Positions 1 to 10,955 of a stretch of DNA of 64,000 bases are shown piece after piece. The position numbers and the translations under genes are program-made. The notes beneath the pieces are model-generated. The model did not search any database. It worked only from the letters and a program-made list of their open reading frames with translations, and had not been told where the DNA came from. Positions within the stretch are counted from its first letter, which is position 1; the number at the start of each line of letters is the position of its first letter. This stretch comes from Channallabes apus. Its lineage: Eukaryota > Chordata > Actinopteri > Siluriformes > Clariidae. The DNA lies in NCBI GenBank assembly GCA_030522415.1, contig CM060118.1, forward strand, positions 31,732,151 to 31,796,150. Direction: 5' to 3'.

Positions 1-678
1 CTTATTAGAGCACCCACACATACTAATAGGTGAAAAGGTCCTTGTTTGTGCAACAGTATACACGAGACCACTTCTCAATGAGGAAAATATAGCATGAAAT
101 GAGGTGTAGGGGAAGGGTGGGGGGGGGGAGTCGCAAAAAAAATAAATTAATTAGATTTTGTTCAATTTCCCTGAGTTAACTGCAAAGACGTCTGTGTCAG
201 GCAACAAACTGAAGACCGTCTGGTCTGGAGTGGATGAGCATTCACCGACAGAAACAAAGATGCTCAAAGATGCTTAAAGTTAACTTGAGAAACTCTGCCA
301 TTCCAGAGCCTTATAAGGACATGAGCGATGACTTCATGGAAATGAACATTGATTATATCCTGCATGATGGGTGTCTGAAGAGTCAGAGTGCATCATTTAG
401 AACAGCCACACATGCTGCATATAGCGTATTATGGCAGTCAATAGGACCTTGGAGTTTTATGACAACATTCTTTTTTGCCATTGCATTTGTAATCAATGAC
501 AAAAAACCTCCTGTGACAGTCAGATGACCCCAGTGATTGAAGGGGTCACACGCTGACACTGACTCAGTGCACCTGAATGGATTAGTCAGTCTACTTGACA
601 TGTCCCGCTGTTACACTGATCAATTCCCCGTCTCAGAAATTACATTGTATTAGCCTTAATTTGGTTTCAGGATGGAAC

Positions 679-1012
679 ATCAGATAACTGGATTTCTCCA
701 GAATGAAGGCATAAGAGTGCAAAAACAAAAAAATTTTAAGGTGCAAATATGTTAAAGAAGACTATGTCCGTGAATGACGATCCCGGCTTTCGTCCCACTG
801 CAGTCGTTCCTGTGAACATTTAGTCGAACTCCTGCTCCTTTAAAATCAATGGATAATGTGCAAACTGTACACGCAATTATTCACAAACATCACATGCACA
901 GAAATTGGTTTGAGTAGAGTTGAATTGGTAGAGTCCTGACCCCACTGCATTTTGTGTTTGGGCCTTAAAGAGTTCCTGAGAGGCCAGTGTTTCAGACGTC
1001 CGATCAGGCAGA
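679..1012 (+). mobile_element. mariner-like element remnant, copy A
   Basis: Degenerate member of a family with three copies here (also 10224-10578 and 16328-16535). The left part resembles the start of the 10224 copy (both have tctccTgaatgaaggcata-like sequence). At 941-1010 a broken frame reads as a GLKEFLRGQCF-like segment, matching the LKEFLxGxRF motif near the C-terminus of mariner (SETMAR-type) transposases. It is cut at 1013 by the neighbouring Tc1 element, which has itself lost its left end there. Confidence 0.5.
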
Positions 1013-2480
1013 AATTCCACGTGAAAGACCAATACAAAGTGGTGTACATGTGAGAAGTGGAACGAAAATCATACATGATTCCAAACATTTTTTACAAATA
1101 AATAACTGCAAAGTGGGGTGTGCGTAATTATTCAGCCTCCTGAGTCAATACTTTGTAGAACCACCTTTTGCTGCAATTACAGCTGCCAGTCTTTTAGGGT
1201 ATGTCTCTACCAGCTTTACACATCTAGAGACTGAAATCATCGCCCATTCTTCTTTGCAAAACAGCTCCAGCTCAGTCAGATTAGATGGACAGCAGTTTGT
1301 GAACAGCAGTTTTCAGATCTTGCCACAGATTTTCGATTGGATTTAGATCTGGACTTTGACTGGGCCATTCTAACACATGGATATGTTTTGTTTTAAACCA
1401 TTCCATTGTTGCCCTGGCTTTATGTTTAGGGTCGTTGTCCTGCTGGAAGGTGAACCTCCACCCCAGTCTCAAGTCTTTTGCAGACTCCAAGAGGTTTTCT
1501 TCCAAGATTGCCCTGTATTTGGCTCCATCCATCTTCCCATCAACTCTGACCAGCTTCCCTGTCCCTGCTGAAGAGAAACACCCCCAGAGCATGATGCTGC
1601 CACCACCATATTTGACAGTGGGGATGGTGTGTTCAGAGTGATGTGCAGTGTTAGTTTTCCGCCTCACATAGCGTTTTGCATTTTGGCCAAAAAGTTCCAT
1701 TTTGGTCTCATCTGACCAGATTCTTATGGTTTTCTGTTAACAATGGCTTTCTTCTTGCCACTCTTCCATAAAGGCCAACTTTGTGCAGTGCACGACTAAT
1801 AGTTGTCCTATGGACAGATTCCCCCACCTGAGCTGTAGATCTCTGCAGCTCGTCCAGAGTCACCATGGGCCTCTTGGCTGCATTTCTGATCAGCGCTCTC
1901 CTTGTTCAGCCCGTGAGTTTAGGTAGACGGCCTTGTCTTGGTACAGTAGGTTTACAGTTGTGCCATACTCCTTCCATTTCTGAATGATCGCTTGAACAGT
2001 GGCTCCGTGGGATGTTCAAGGCTTTGGAAATATTTTTATAGCCTAAGCCTGCTTTAAATTTCTCAATAACTTTATCCCTGACCTGTCTGGTGTGTTCTTT
2101 GCACTTCATGGTGTTGTTGCTCCCAATATTGTCTTAGACAACCTCTGAGGCCGTCACAGAGCAGCTGTATTTGTACTGACATTAGATTACACACAGGTGC
2201 ACTCTATTTAGTCATTAGCACTCATCAGGCAATGTCTATGGGCAACTGACTGCACTCAGACCAAAGGGGGCTGAATAATTACACACACCCCACTTTGCAG
2301 TTATTTATTTGTAAAAAAATTTTTTGGAATCGTGTATGATTTTCGTTCCACTTCTAACGTGTACACCACTTTGTATTGGTCTTTCACGTGGAATCCCAAT
2401 AAAATTAATTAATGTTTGTGGCTGTAATGTGACAAAATGTGGAAAAGTTCAAGGGGGCCGAATACTTTTGCAAGCCACTG
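1013..2480 (-). mobile_element. Tc1-like transposon, left end truncated
   Basis: The right terminal inverted repeat is intact, ending GCCACTG at 2480 with a TA target dinucleotide at 2481-2482. The left repeat matches its reverse complement only from 1013 (ATTCCACGTGAAAGACCAAT) inward; about 95 terminal bases are missing. The inner repeats, around 1013-1120 and 2263-2390, are nearly identical. A degenerate transposase lies between. Confidence 0.85.
1145..2109 (-). pseudogene. Tc1 transposase pseudogene
   Basis: Reads leftwards from the ATG at 2109. Blocks in order: helix-turn-helix (KVIEKFKAGLGYKNISKAL), then after frameshifts the DDE catalytic region with [23 protein letters not shown] and [11 protein letters not shown], and after another frameshift near 1281 the C-terminal TELELFCKEEW and PKRLAAVIAAKGGSTKY ending at a stop at 1145. 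The region around the first catalytic Asp is disrupted. Several frameshifts rule out function. Confidence 0.85.
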
Positions 2481-2482
2481 TA

Positions 2483-3299
2483 CATGTTCCTATTAGCTCA
2501 TTTTGTAGACATTCAGTTGTTGAATATGATTAAAGACTAATAACTGGATGAGAAGCTTAGACTTCATAAGTTTAAGGTTAACATCAATTCTGAGTTTCTT
2601 AGTATTTGATATGTCATCTTTTTTGCTTTAATGACACTGTGCACCTGAACTGGCATGGACAGAAAACCTTATGATCCATTTTAGATCAAATCCATCTGTC
2701 ATCCAAGTGTCACCTGAACACATGCTTCAATAAAAGAGAATAGTGATAAGGAAAATCTGATCTTTTATACAAAGCAGTTAACATGGTCCATATCACACAT
2801 TTTCTTTCATTCAATGGTCCCATACAGTATTTGACTATTTCTCTAACAAAGTTATAACAGGCTTCCGCGAAGTGTGTGTTAATGCTCCAGCTTTACACAA
2901 TGGCATTAATTATACCTAAAACTCCCTTAATTCCTCCTCCAAATGTGACATTTCAAGCCCATACTTTTTGGAACGAAGATAACTTTGTATTTGGACTTTG
3001 TATAGCACAACACTGAATTTGAAACGGAACACTCAAGCAATGAGGGTTGGCCATTAACCATTCAGGCATTACAGCAGTTTTCAGACACATGCAGATTCTT
3101 GGGGGATCATAAATAAGGAAATAAATGGCTAACAAGCAGCTGCATGGCCAGGTGACTAATCAAGACTATTGACTAATCAAGGAGACAAAAGACCTGTAAG
3201 TAGCTCTTATTTGCATTTGCTACCTGTTCACTCAAACTCTCAACATGAGGTGCCTATGCAAGTGAAGGTGATCATCGTTAAGCTGGGGGGGGGGGAAAG
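2483..3299. other. no gene or clear repeat seen
   Basis: AT-rich intron 2 sequence. Short frames only; a run of nine G near 3286 marks the approach to the next element. Confidence 0.5.
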
Positions 3300-4335
3300 A
3301 TTTGTTTTTTTTATGTGCTATTGTGAATAAAATATAGATTTTACAGGGTTATTTTCTCAGGTCGAATAAAAAAAATTAGGTAATTTTGAAATTGATGGCA
3401 GCAATACGTCTCAAATAAATTGGGACAAAAGCAACAAAAGTCTGGAAAAGAAAGTAGTACTAACAAGATAGAACTGGAAGAACATTTTGCAACTAATTAG
3501 GTTAATTGGCAACAGGTCAATAACATGACTGGGTATTTAAAACGCATCTCAGTGTGTCAGAGTCTCTCAGAAATAAAGATGGGCAGAGGTTCACCAATCT
3601 GTGAAAAACTATTCCGAAATTGTTTGACAATTTTTTGACAATGTTCATCAATGTAAAATTGTAAAGACTTTGAATATATTGTAATCTACAGTACATAATA
3701 TCATCAAGAGATTCAGAGAAATGCAATTTAAAGCAAAAAAGAAGCCACGTATGAACATGATCCAGAAACCCCACCATACTGTATTTTCAGGGCCAAAGCT
3801 CATTTAAAAGGGACTGTGGCAAGGTGCAGAACTGTTCAGTAGTCCAACGAATTAAAATTTAACATTCTCTTGGGGACGCATGGGCACGGCACCCGTCAGA
3901 CTAAAGAGGAGAGGAACATTCCCGGCTTGCTATCAGAGCTCAGTTCAAAAGCCTGCATTTCTGATGATATGATTTGCACTAATACCCATGGAATGGGCAG
4001 CTGGCACATATGGCAAGGCGCCATCAATGCTGAAAGAGTTATCCAGGTTTTAGAGCAGCATATGCTCTAAATTCATATACAGATCTGGCCTTTAAAAACG
4101 CACGTTTTCAGAAAGGGGATCCCACGACTTGCCACGGCTTCCCGTGGGAAGCTGTGAAAATGCCCTTCATTACCTGTAGGGGGCAGTCGTGTTTCAGTCT
4201 GAAGTATTGTGTGTCTACTGAAGCCGAACATGTGTTAGGCACTCATTGACAGCAACGACAGCAAAGCTCATAAACGGGTCAAGCTCAAACTGATATGTAT
4301 TTATTCTTCATTTTTTTCTCTCCTTCAATGATGCT

Positions 4336-4532
4336 AGGGCCAGGGGTAGCTCAGTGGTTAAGGCATTGGACTACGGTTCAGAAGAATCCAGGTTCAAACC
4401 CCACAACCACCAAGTTGCCACTGTTGGGCCCTTGAGCAAGGCCCTTAACCCTCAACTGCTCAGATGTGTAATGAGATAAAAATGTAAGTTGCTCTGGATA
4501 AGAGCGTCTGTCAAATGCCTAAATGTAAATGT
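4336..4532 (+). mobile_element. tRNA-derived SINE with HpaI-type 3' tail
   Basis: The head carries RNA polymerase III promoter boxes: A box TAGCTCAGTGGTTAAGG and B box GGTTCAAACCCC. The 3' part (GCTCTGGATAAGAGCGTCTG, then AAATGTAAATGTA) is the tail seen in salmonid HpaI-type SINEs and their partner LINEs. A truncated copy lies at 14221-14375. Confidence 0.8.
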
Positions 4533-4739
4533 ACTTCTTTGACTGCGCTTTCTCCATTCAGAATTATTAGTAGTAGTAGTAGTAGTAGAAGTAGTTCTCT
4601 GAATTTATTATCGTTAATATTCTTATTCATATTATTATTGTAACCCACCCGCGCGTGTGCAAAAAGACTACAAAGATGTTTGATATATTAGACTAAAACA
4701 TTATTGTTTTAGTGTGTTAATTCGCTCTAAATATAAACA

Positions 4740-4798
4740 GGCACTGGTGGGGCTCAGTGGTTAGGTGATTCGGCCGCCGGTTCGATTCCCGAAGTGCC
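4740..4798 (+). repeat. compact tRNA-like sequence (SINE head or tRNA relic)
   Basis: Seen: GGCACT at 4740-4745 can pair with AGTGCC at 4793-4798 as an acceptor stem, with an A-box-like GGGGCTCAGTGGTTAGG and a perfect B box GGTTCGATTCC between. At 59 nt it is too short for a normal tRNA and lacks an anticodon arm of usual form, so it is a relic or SINE head, not a working tRNA gene. Confidence 0.4.
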
Positions 4799-5245
4799 GG
4801 TTTGTACTAAATGCATGTTTGCAATTGAGATTTTTTTTCTTAAGCTATGAAACGCATTAGCACTCACCTCACAGTTGCTATAATTTAATGATAATCATAA
4901 GCAAAAAGTGTAAAACAACGGATTCACATTTATTACATTTTCACCCAGAGCGGGATTCGAACCAGGGTCTGGACGATTTTATTTGATCTTTTTCAGGGAA
5001 AGTCTTGCATATTTCAGCAGAACAATGCTAAACCACATACTGCAACTATGACAACAGCATGGCTTTGTACAGTAGTAGAATGCCTGAATGGTTAATGACT
5101 GCACTGGGCTACCTGCAGTCTAGACTTTTCACTCATTGAAAATATTTGGAACATCTTGAAAAACCTTCTTGTCTTGACCTCTCATCTTGAAGACCCAATT
5201 GGACAATATTCCTCTCCCAAAACTCCAGCAACTCATTGCCATATA

Positions 5246-6775
5246 CAGTGGTGTGAAAATCTATTTGCCCCCTTCCTGATTTCTTATTCTTTTGCATGTT
5301 TGTCACACGTAAATGTTTCTGCTCATCAACTATTAGTCAAAGATAACATAATTGAACACAAAATGCAGTTTTTAAATGAAGGTTTACGTTATTAAGGGAG
5401 AAAAAAAAACTCCAAATCTACATGGCCCTGTGTGAAAAAGTGATTGCCCCCCTTGTTAAAAAATAACTTAACTGTGGTTTATCACAGTTCAATTTCTGTA
5501 GTCACCCCCAGGCCTGATTACTGCCACACCTGTTTCAATCAAGAAATCACTTAAATAGGAGCTACCTGACACAGAGAAGTAGACCAAAAGCACCTCAAAA
5601 GCTAGACATCATGCCAAGATCCAAAGAAATTCAGGAACAAATGAGAACAAAAGTAATTGAGATCTATCAGTCTGGTAAAGGTTATAAAGCCATTTCTAAA
5701 GCTTTGGGACTCCAGCGAACCACAGTGAGAGCCATTATCCACAAATGGCAAAAACATGGAACAGTGGTGAACCTTCCCAGGAGTGGCCGGCCGACCAAAA
5801 TTACCCCAAGAGCGCAGAGACGACTCATCCGAGAGGCCACAAAAGACCCCAGGACAACATCTAAAGAACTGCAGGCCTCACTTGCCTCAATTAAGGTCAG
5901 TGTTCACGACTCCACCATAAGAAAGAGACTGGGCAAAAACGGCCTGCATGGCAGATTTCCAAGGCGCAAACCACTTTTAAGCAAAAAGAACATTAAGGCT
6001 CGTCTCAATTTTGCTAAAAAACATCTCAATGATTGCCAAGACTTTTGGGAAAATACCTTGTGGACCGACGAGACAAAAGTTGAACTTTTTGGAAGGTGCG
6101 TGTCCCGTTACATCTGGCGTAAAAGTAACACAGCATTTCAGAAAAAGAACATCATACCAACAGTAAAATATGGTGGTGGTAGTGTGATGGTCTGGGGTTG
6201 TTTTGCTGCTTCAGGACCTGGAAGGCTTGCTGTGATAGATGGAACCATGAATTCTACTGTCTACCAAAAAATCCTGAAGGAGAATGTCCGGCCATCTGTT
6301 CGTCATCTCAAGCTGAAGCGATCTTGGGTGATGCAGCAGGACAATGACCCAAAACACACCAGCAAATCCACCTCTGAATGGCTGAAGAAAAACAAAATTA
6401 AGACTTTGGAGTGGCCTAGTCAAAGTCCTGACCTGAATCCTATTGAGATGTTGTGGCATGACCTTAAAAAGGCGGTTCATGCTAGAAAACCCTCAAATAA
6501 AGCTGAATTACAACAATTCTGCAAAGATGAGTGGGCCAAAATTCCTCCAGAGCGCTGTAAAAGGCTCGTTGCAAGTTATCGCAAACGCTTGATTGCAGTT
6601 ATTGCTGCTAAGGGTGGCCCAACCAGTTATTAGGCTCAGGGGGCAATTACTTTTTCACACAGGGCCATGTAGGTTTGGATTTTTTTTTTCTCCCTAAATA
6701 ATAAAACCCCTCATTTAAAAACTGCATTTTGTGTTTACTTGTGTTATCTTTGACTAATAGTTAAATGTGTTTGAT
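5246..6775 (+). mobile_element. young Tc1-like transposon, right end truncated
   Basis: Begins CAGTGGTGTGAAAATCTATT after TA at 5244-5245, with a long left inverted repeat to about 5400. The right repeat mirrors it from 6690 but stops at about 6775, where sequence of the older host Tc1 resumes. About 95 terminal bases are therefore missing compared with the copy at 59675-61133, so this copy probably cannot be mobilised in cis. Confidence 0.9.
5611..6633 (+). CDS. Tc1 transposase, intact 340-codon frame
   Basis: Cut-and-paste DDE transposase of the Tc1/mariner superfamily, which binds the terminal repeats and integrates at TA. The frame starts MPRSKEIQEQ and runs 340 residues, the usual family length. 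Domains: paired-like helix-turn-helix in residues 1-50, a GRPTK linker motif at 59-63, second helix-turn-helix to about 115, then the DDE core. Catalytic residues are Asp153 (LWTDETK), Asp244 (QQDNDPKHT) and Glu279 (NPIEMLW), a DD34E spacing. No stop or frameshift. The ATG at 5611 is preceded by the family's typical 5' leader. The protein may still be made, but its own element lacks the right end; it could act in trans on copies such as the one at 59675. Confidence 0.9.
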   Translation: MPRSKEIQEQMRTKVIEIYQSGKGYKAISKALGLQRTTVRAIIHKWQKHGTVVNLPRSGRPTKITPRAQRRLIREATKDPRTTSKELQASLASIKVSVHDSTIRKRLGKNGLHGRFPRRKPLLSKKNIKARLNFAKKHLNDCQDFWENTLWTDETKVELFGRCVSRYIWRKSNTAFQKKNIIPTVKYGGGSVMVWGCFAASGPGRLAVIDGTMNSTVYQKILKENVRPSVRHLKLKRSWVMQQDNDPKHTSKSTSEWLKKNKIKTLEWPSQSPDLNPIEMLWHDLKKAVHARKPSNKAELQQFCKDEWAKIPPERCKRLVASYRKRLIAVIAAKGGPTSY

Positions 6776-6894
6776 ACATTTTCTCAGTTTAAACATTTTA
6801 TATCTTTTCTATCATCTATTATGAATACAATATAGGTTTATGAGATTTACAAATTATCGCATCCCAGCTTTTTTGGAATCAGGGTAGTAATACA

Positions 6895-7400
6895 GACGCT
6901 TCACAACAAGCTACAAACCACTGGTAACACTCAACAAACAGAAATGCCAGGCCTTTGCCAGAAATGAACAGCTTATGATCCACATCATCTGTCAAACATG
7001 AAGGCGGTGTAATGGCATAAACGGCGTATGGCTGTGAGTGGAACCGGGTCATTTGTGTTTATTGATGACCTGACTGCTGGTAAAAGTAAGCAGAATGAAT
7101 CCTAAGTGTGTAAGGCTATACTCCCTGCTCAGATTCAGTCATATGCTACAAAACTGATGCAGCCTCATAGTGCTGGTGGATAATGACCCAAACCATACAG
7201 TAAAAGATACCCATGGAAAAGAAATGGTATATTCTTTACTGGCCAAGTCAGCCACCTAATCTCAACCCAATAGATGATGCTTTTCACTTACTGAAGACAA
7301 GACTGAATGTCTCACATAAAGCAGAAGCTAAAGCCTTTATGGCCTGGCAAAGCATCGAGAGGAAGGAAACTCAGCATTAGCTTAATGTGTTACCAAGTAT
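6895..7400 (+). pseudogene. third Tc1-type transposase fragment
   Basis: Broken frame of a different Tc1 family: NMKAV-WH, SFVFIDDLTAGKS-like near 7050, DNDPNHTVKDTHGKEMVYSLL-like at 7180-7240, then the diagnostic NLNPIDDAFHLLKTRL and AFMAWQSIERKETQH to 7380, corresponding to the usual NPIEHAFHLLKTKL. Stops and indels throughout; no terminal repeats found. Confidence 0.75.
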
Positions 7401-7639
7401 TAAAGGCAATACTTATGTTTGTAATTATGTTAGCCTGTTCTATTATTTATAAACCCCCCAAAATGGGTGCGTGTGCATATGAAAATGGTGATAATTCCTG
7501 AATGGTTAATGTCAAACCGCCCTGGTGTACAGGGGCCAAATGCCCAAAACATATTTGTTCCTAAATTTATGGACCTGACTTAAAATGATTTGCTGCTGAC
7601 CATCAGCCCTCCAGAGAACATGAGAGCCGAGCAACTACA

Positions 7640-7730
7640 GTACAGTATGTGGAGGATGGGATCTTTGTGTATGATGTCACAACAGAGGGAAAATCTAATT
7701 GATTTGTTTAAGCCTCATGCATTTTCTTTG
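7640..7730. repeat. fragment related to the TTAA MITE at 48604
   Basis: TATGATGTCACAACAGAG and the following AAATCTAA..TTAAGCCTCAT match the MITE interior near 48800-48845. No ends seen. Confidence 0.5.
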
Positions 7731-7754
7731 TATATCCATCTGAACTGTCCATAA

Positions 7755-8022
7755 TTAAGTTAAGTTAAGTTAAGTTAAGCCTTTATGTGTCACAAATAAA
7801 TTGCAGCACAGTGAAATTCCTTCTTCTTCGGAAGAAATTCCTTCCTATCCCAGCGTAACTGGGGTCAGAGGTCAGCCATGATACAGACCCCCTGGAGCAG
7901 ATAGAGTTAAGGGCCTTGCTCAAGGGCCCAACAGTGCAACCTGGTGGAGCTGGGGATCGAACCGCCGATCTTCCGATCAGTAACTCGGTGCCTTAGCCCT
8001 CTGAGCCACCACTGCCCCTGCC
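7755..8022 (-). mobile_element. tRNA-derived SINE with (TTAAG)n tail
   Basis: On the minus strand: A box TGGCTCAGAGGGCTAAGG, B box GGTTCGATCCCC, a body sharing GTTGGGCCCTTGAGCAAGG with the HpaI-tailed SINE, a 3' part AATTTCACTGTGCTGCAATT, and a simple tail of TTAAG units at 7755-7779. Appears full length. Confidence 0.75.
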
Positions 8023-8023
8023 C

Positions 8024-8852
8024 CAAATAATATATATTCTTTACAATTTCTTTAACTAGGGACCCAAAGATCAAAGATTTTTGGTCTCAGACTTTTGGAC
8101 CCCACTATACGAAAAACATACAGTAGAAGTACAATAGAAGAAAACACAGATATAATATATGTTTATAGGCATTAAACACGAGTAAGTATTAAAGCCTGTT
8201 CAGTGCCTGCCACAATACTCTGGAGGATTTTTTTTACGGCTATCGTCAATGTGTTGAGCGCTCACTTGCTGTTGATATGACCTTTCCAAATTATGATGTG
8301 CTCTTTGGAGAGCCTGATCAACAAGTCAGTGTTTTAAAGACAGGGACGTTCTGCATAAGCAATGTCTCAAGTCTTTGGAGGCACACAATGACAGAATTTC
8401 AATTTTGAGACTGAGGAGACAATCAATGAGTTGTTCATTCAGAATCATAAGCAGCCCGAAGGACTGGACTCAATTTGCCAAGGTCATTAGAGGGTAAATC
8501 TATCTCCTATGGATCATTCAATACAAAATATTCATCTGGACGTAGCTCGAACCGGCACGTTGTTTACTCTGTTAGCAGCAAGTCGCGTCATTGTCTACAC
8601 GGTGGCGGTGATATATTAAAAATAAAAAGGTGGAAAAGTTTTTTTTTTTTGGACACACCTGCAAAAAGCTTTGTCATTCTAAGCCTGAGATAAACACAAT
8701 TACACACTTTTAACATCCGACTGCAAAATGTGCCAGGACGGCTGATGAGCTGTTCCGACTGTAGCAAATCTGACAACAAAGTATGCGCGTGTTTGGAAAG
8801 CTGGGTCACAATGAGTTTGCTGAGGCAGATAGAGACGCTGAGGAAAGCTCCC

Positions 8853-8855
<3 letters not shown>
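8024..8855. other. no gene seen
   Basis: Intron 2 sequence with short spurious frames only; a T-run at 8639-8650. Confidence 0.5.

Positions 8856-8856
<1 letters not shown>

Positions 8857-8924
<68 letters not shown>
8857..8924. repeat. (CA)n microsatellite
   Basis: About 34 uninterrupted CA units. Frames of poly-His/Thr or poly-Cys/Val across it are artefacts. Confidence 0.98.
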
Positions 8925-8926
<2 letters not shown>

Positions 8927-9393
8927 AGAGCAGATGTTGGGAAAAAGCTAGGCTAAGAGAGACAAATCCTGCGAAGGCTGTGTGACTAATGTGAGCAGGG
9001 AGTTCCGAGTCCCACGGCAGCTCAGTCAAACAAGCACGAGAAGCCTGACGCGGAGCAGAGAACGACGGCGTCGAACTCGGTTACGCGTCGCGGCGTGTGG
9101 CGGTAAACAAGCGCGAGACGAAGTTGAAATGAGGAGGATGTCATCGCATTGGCCGGGGTGCAGGAATGAAAGCAAATAATCTTCGAGTCTGAGGTTAACC
9201 TTAAGAACGTGAACCCTCGTCTCAGCAGGAAAAAAAACGAGAGACACTCCCCCTCGAGGGTGATTGGCAGTGACGGACCAACATCAAGGTACTCTTTCAG
9301 AAAAGGGATTTCTCAATAAAATAGAGTGTTAAAAAAATAACATATGAGATAGTTTATTACTTTGACATTGAATAATTAAATATTCATAAATCC

Positions 9394-9461
9394 TTAGTCT
9401 GGATATAAAGGTTAGTCTGGATATAAAGGTTAGTCTGGATATAAAGGTTAGTCTGGATATA
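9394..9461. repeat. 18-bp tandem repeat, ~3.8 copies
   Basis: Unit TTAGTCTGGATATAAAGG repeated three times exactly plus a 14-bp partial unit. Confidence 0.95.
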
Positions 9462-9907
9462 CTTCATGGACAAAGCTAATCATCATACCAGCTTTTAAAG
9501 TGCTCCAAACAAACAAATTATCTGTTAGCCTGGCAAGGAAGTACGTATGATAGATCCATGGCATCTCTTTGTCTCTTCCATCAGATCGAGTCATGAGCGT
9601 AACTCATGCGGAGAGTTTACAACAGGCAAGAAAAGGGTTAAAGACGTGGACGGAGAGGCCGACTGTATTAGACAGAGACAAACTATAGGAAAAACGAGAG
9701 ATGGATGAGAGGAAGAGTATGGAAACACAGAATGAATGACAGAGAGCGACAGGGACAGAGAGAGAGAGATGAGTGTTGGTAGTCCTCGGGGATGGAGAAG
9801 CTAATAGAGCGCATTACAGCGAATGCTGCTCTCGTCACTACAAATGTCAGACTGCGAGTCCCGCGGCACGGACAGATAAACAGCAGAGACTGTCTGCGCC
9901 TGCAGCT

Positions 9908-9962
9908 ACACACACACACACACATACACACATACACACACACACACACACACATACACACA
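9908..9962. repeat. (CA)n microsatellite, interrupted by TA
   Basis: CA units broken three times by CATA variants, typical of an older array. Confidence 0.95.
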
Positions 9963-10001
9963 CTCCTCAGACACTACAGCCCAGACGTGAGGTGAATCAC
10001 A

Positions 10002-10005
<4 letters not shown>

Positions 10006-10066
<61 letters not shown>
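10006..10066. repeat. (CA)n microsatellite
   Basis: About 30 uninterrupted CA units, 40 bp from the previous array. Confidence 0.98.
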
Positions 10067-10070
<4 letters not shown>

Positions 10071-10223
10071 ATTTTCAGAAACCACTATATCACAACCTTG
10101 TAAGAGTTTGTCTCGATCACGAAGTATTTTAAGAACTACATGTCCAGGTTATGAAATGATTTCATGTAAGGCTTTTCTTATACATTGAACAGCATAAGCC
10201 CTTACTGCCATGTATGTTCAAGT

Positions 10224-10578
10224 CAAACTGGGACTTCTCCTGAATGAAGGCATACAAACCAATTGATCAATTTACAGAAAGACTTCAAGCACAGTACAAC
10301 ATAGTACAGACAAATCGGTTGCCATTTGTGCGACACAGGAACTCGGCTGGGATTTACTGCCACATCAATCCAAGCCATTTTCACATGTTTGGGTCATGAA
10401 AGGAATTCCAGGGAGGCCAGTGTTTAAGACATGAAGCAGGCAGTCCGATCATGAAAACGTTCTATCTTGGTGGTATCCAAGCACTAGTGAGACACTGGGA
10501 TTCTATAGAGAAATAAAGATAATGTTAATTTTCATAACTACATTCTGCTATTCTCTAAATCAAAAGTCCCGGTTTGAC
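10224..10578 (+). mobile_element. mariner-like element, internally deleted, both ends present
   Basis: Terminal inverted repeats GTCAAACTGGGACTT (left, 10224) and AAAGTCCCGGTTTGAC (right, ending 10578), followed by TA. The interior encodes only a C-terminal transposase piece: HVWVMKGIPGRPVF-like and a last part ending near GFYREIK that corresponds to the GDSIEK end in the 16328 copy. Most of the transposase is missing, so it is non-autonomous. Confidence 0.65.
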
Positions 10579-10657
10579 TAGAACAGTGAATAAATCCTAA
10601 CTAAAAAAGATTTAGCTACAATTATAATCGTTATTATAAGATTCTTACATAAGTACT

Positions 10658-10942
10658 TCATTCATCTTCTATACCGCTTTATCCTGTATTTAGGGTCACG
10701 GGGACCTGGAGCCTATCCCAGGAGACTCTGGGCACGAGGCGGGGTACACCCTGGACAGTGTGCCAATCCATCGCAGAGCACACACACACACACACACACT
10801 CATTCACACACTATGGTCAATTTGGGAACGCCAATTAGCCTAATCTGCATGTCTTTGGACTGTGGGAGGAAACCGGAGTACCCGGAGGAAACCCACCAAG
10901 CACGGGGAGAACATGCAAACTCCATGCACACAGAGACGGGAA
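10658..10942 (-). mobile_element. Mermaid-like SINE, 5'-truncated, 13-bp target duplication
   Basis: This tRNA-derived SINE family is common in the window. Consensus as read here: head GGCGGCACGGTGGTGTAGTG (A box) with B box GGTTCGATTCCC, body GAGTTTGCATGTTCTCCCCG and TTTCCTCCCACAGTCCAAAG, a GT-rich stretch, and a tail TATACAGGATAAAGCGG followed by ATGAATGA units. I match it tentatively to Mermaid. This copy lacks the head and is flanked by TTACATAAGTACT on both sides (10645-10657 and 10943-10955), the mark of target-primed insertion. Confidence 0.85.
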
Positions 10943-10955
10943 TTACATAAGTACT

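Larger units (their letters stand above)
4086..4974. other. insertion within the old Tc1, with SINE and tRNA-like parts
   Basis: Sequence foreign to the Tc1 family. It contains a short palindrome (CTTCCCGTGGGAAG at about 4128), a complete SINE, an (AGT)n run at 4568-4590, a compact tRNA-like fold at 4740-4798 and, at 4947-4970, a minus-strand B-box-like GGTTCGAATCCCGC. I do not recognise the whole as one element. Confidence 0.4.
3579..5243 (+). pseudogene. Tc1 transposase pseudogene (interrupted)
   Basis: Starts ATGGGCAGAGGTTCACC. Recognisable parts: the N-terminal helix-turn-helix region to about 3740, a middle block at 3900-4070 (RALSSEACISDDM- and GTHGMGSWHIWQGAINAERVIQVLEQHML-like), then after the insertion LQNNAKPHTATMTTAW-like sequence at 5000-5065 and GQYSSPKTPAT-like C-terminal sequence to 5240. 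Large deletions, stops and two insertions make it non-functional. The rest of the C-terminus was lost where the younger element sits. Confidence 0.7.
3300..6891 (+). mobile_element. old Tc1-like element, split by two insertions
   Basis: A common fish Tc1 family (5' UTR with GGCAACAGGTCA..AACATGACTGGGTAT, ORF beginning MGRGSPI) can be followed in three pieces: 3300 to about 4085, about 4975 to 5243, and 6776 to 6891 (tail TTTATGAGATTTACAAAT and CAGCTTTTTTGGAATCAGGG). The first gap holds about 0.9 kb with a SINE; the second holds a younger Tc1 element. Boundaries of the first gap are approximate. Confidence 0.75.
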
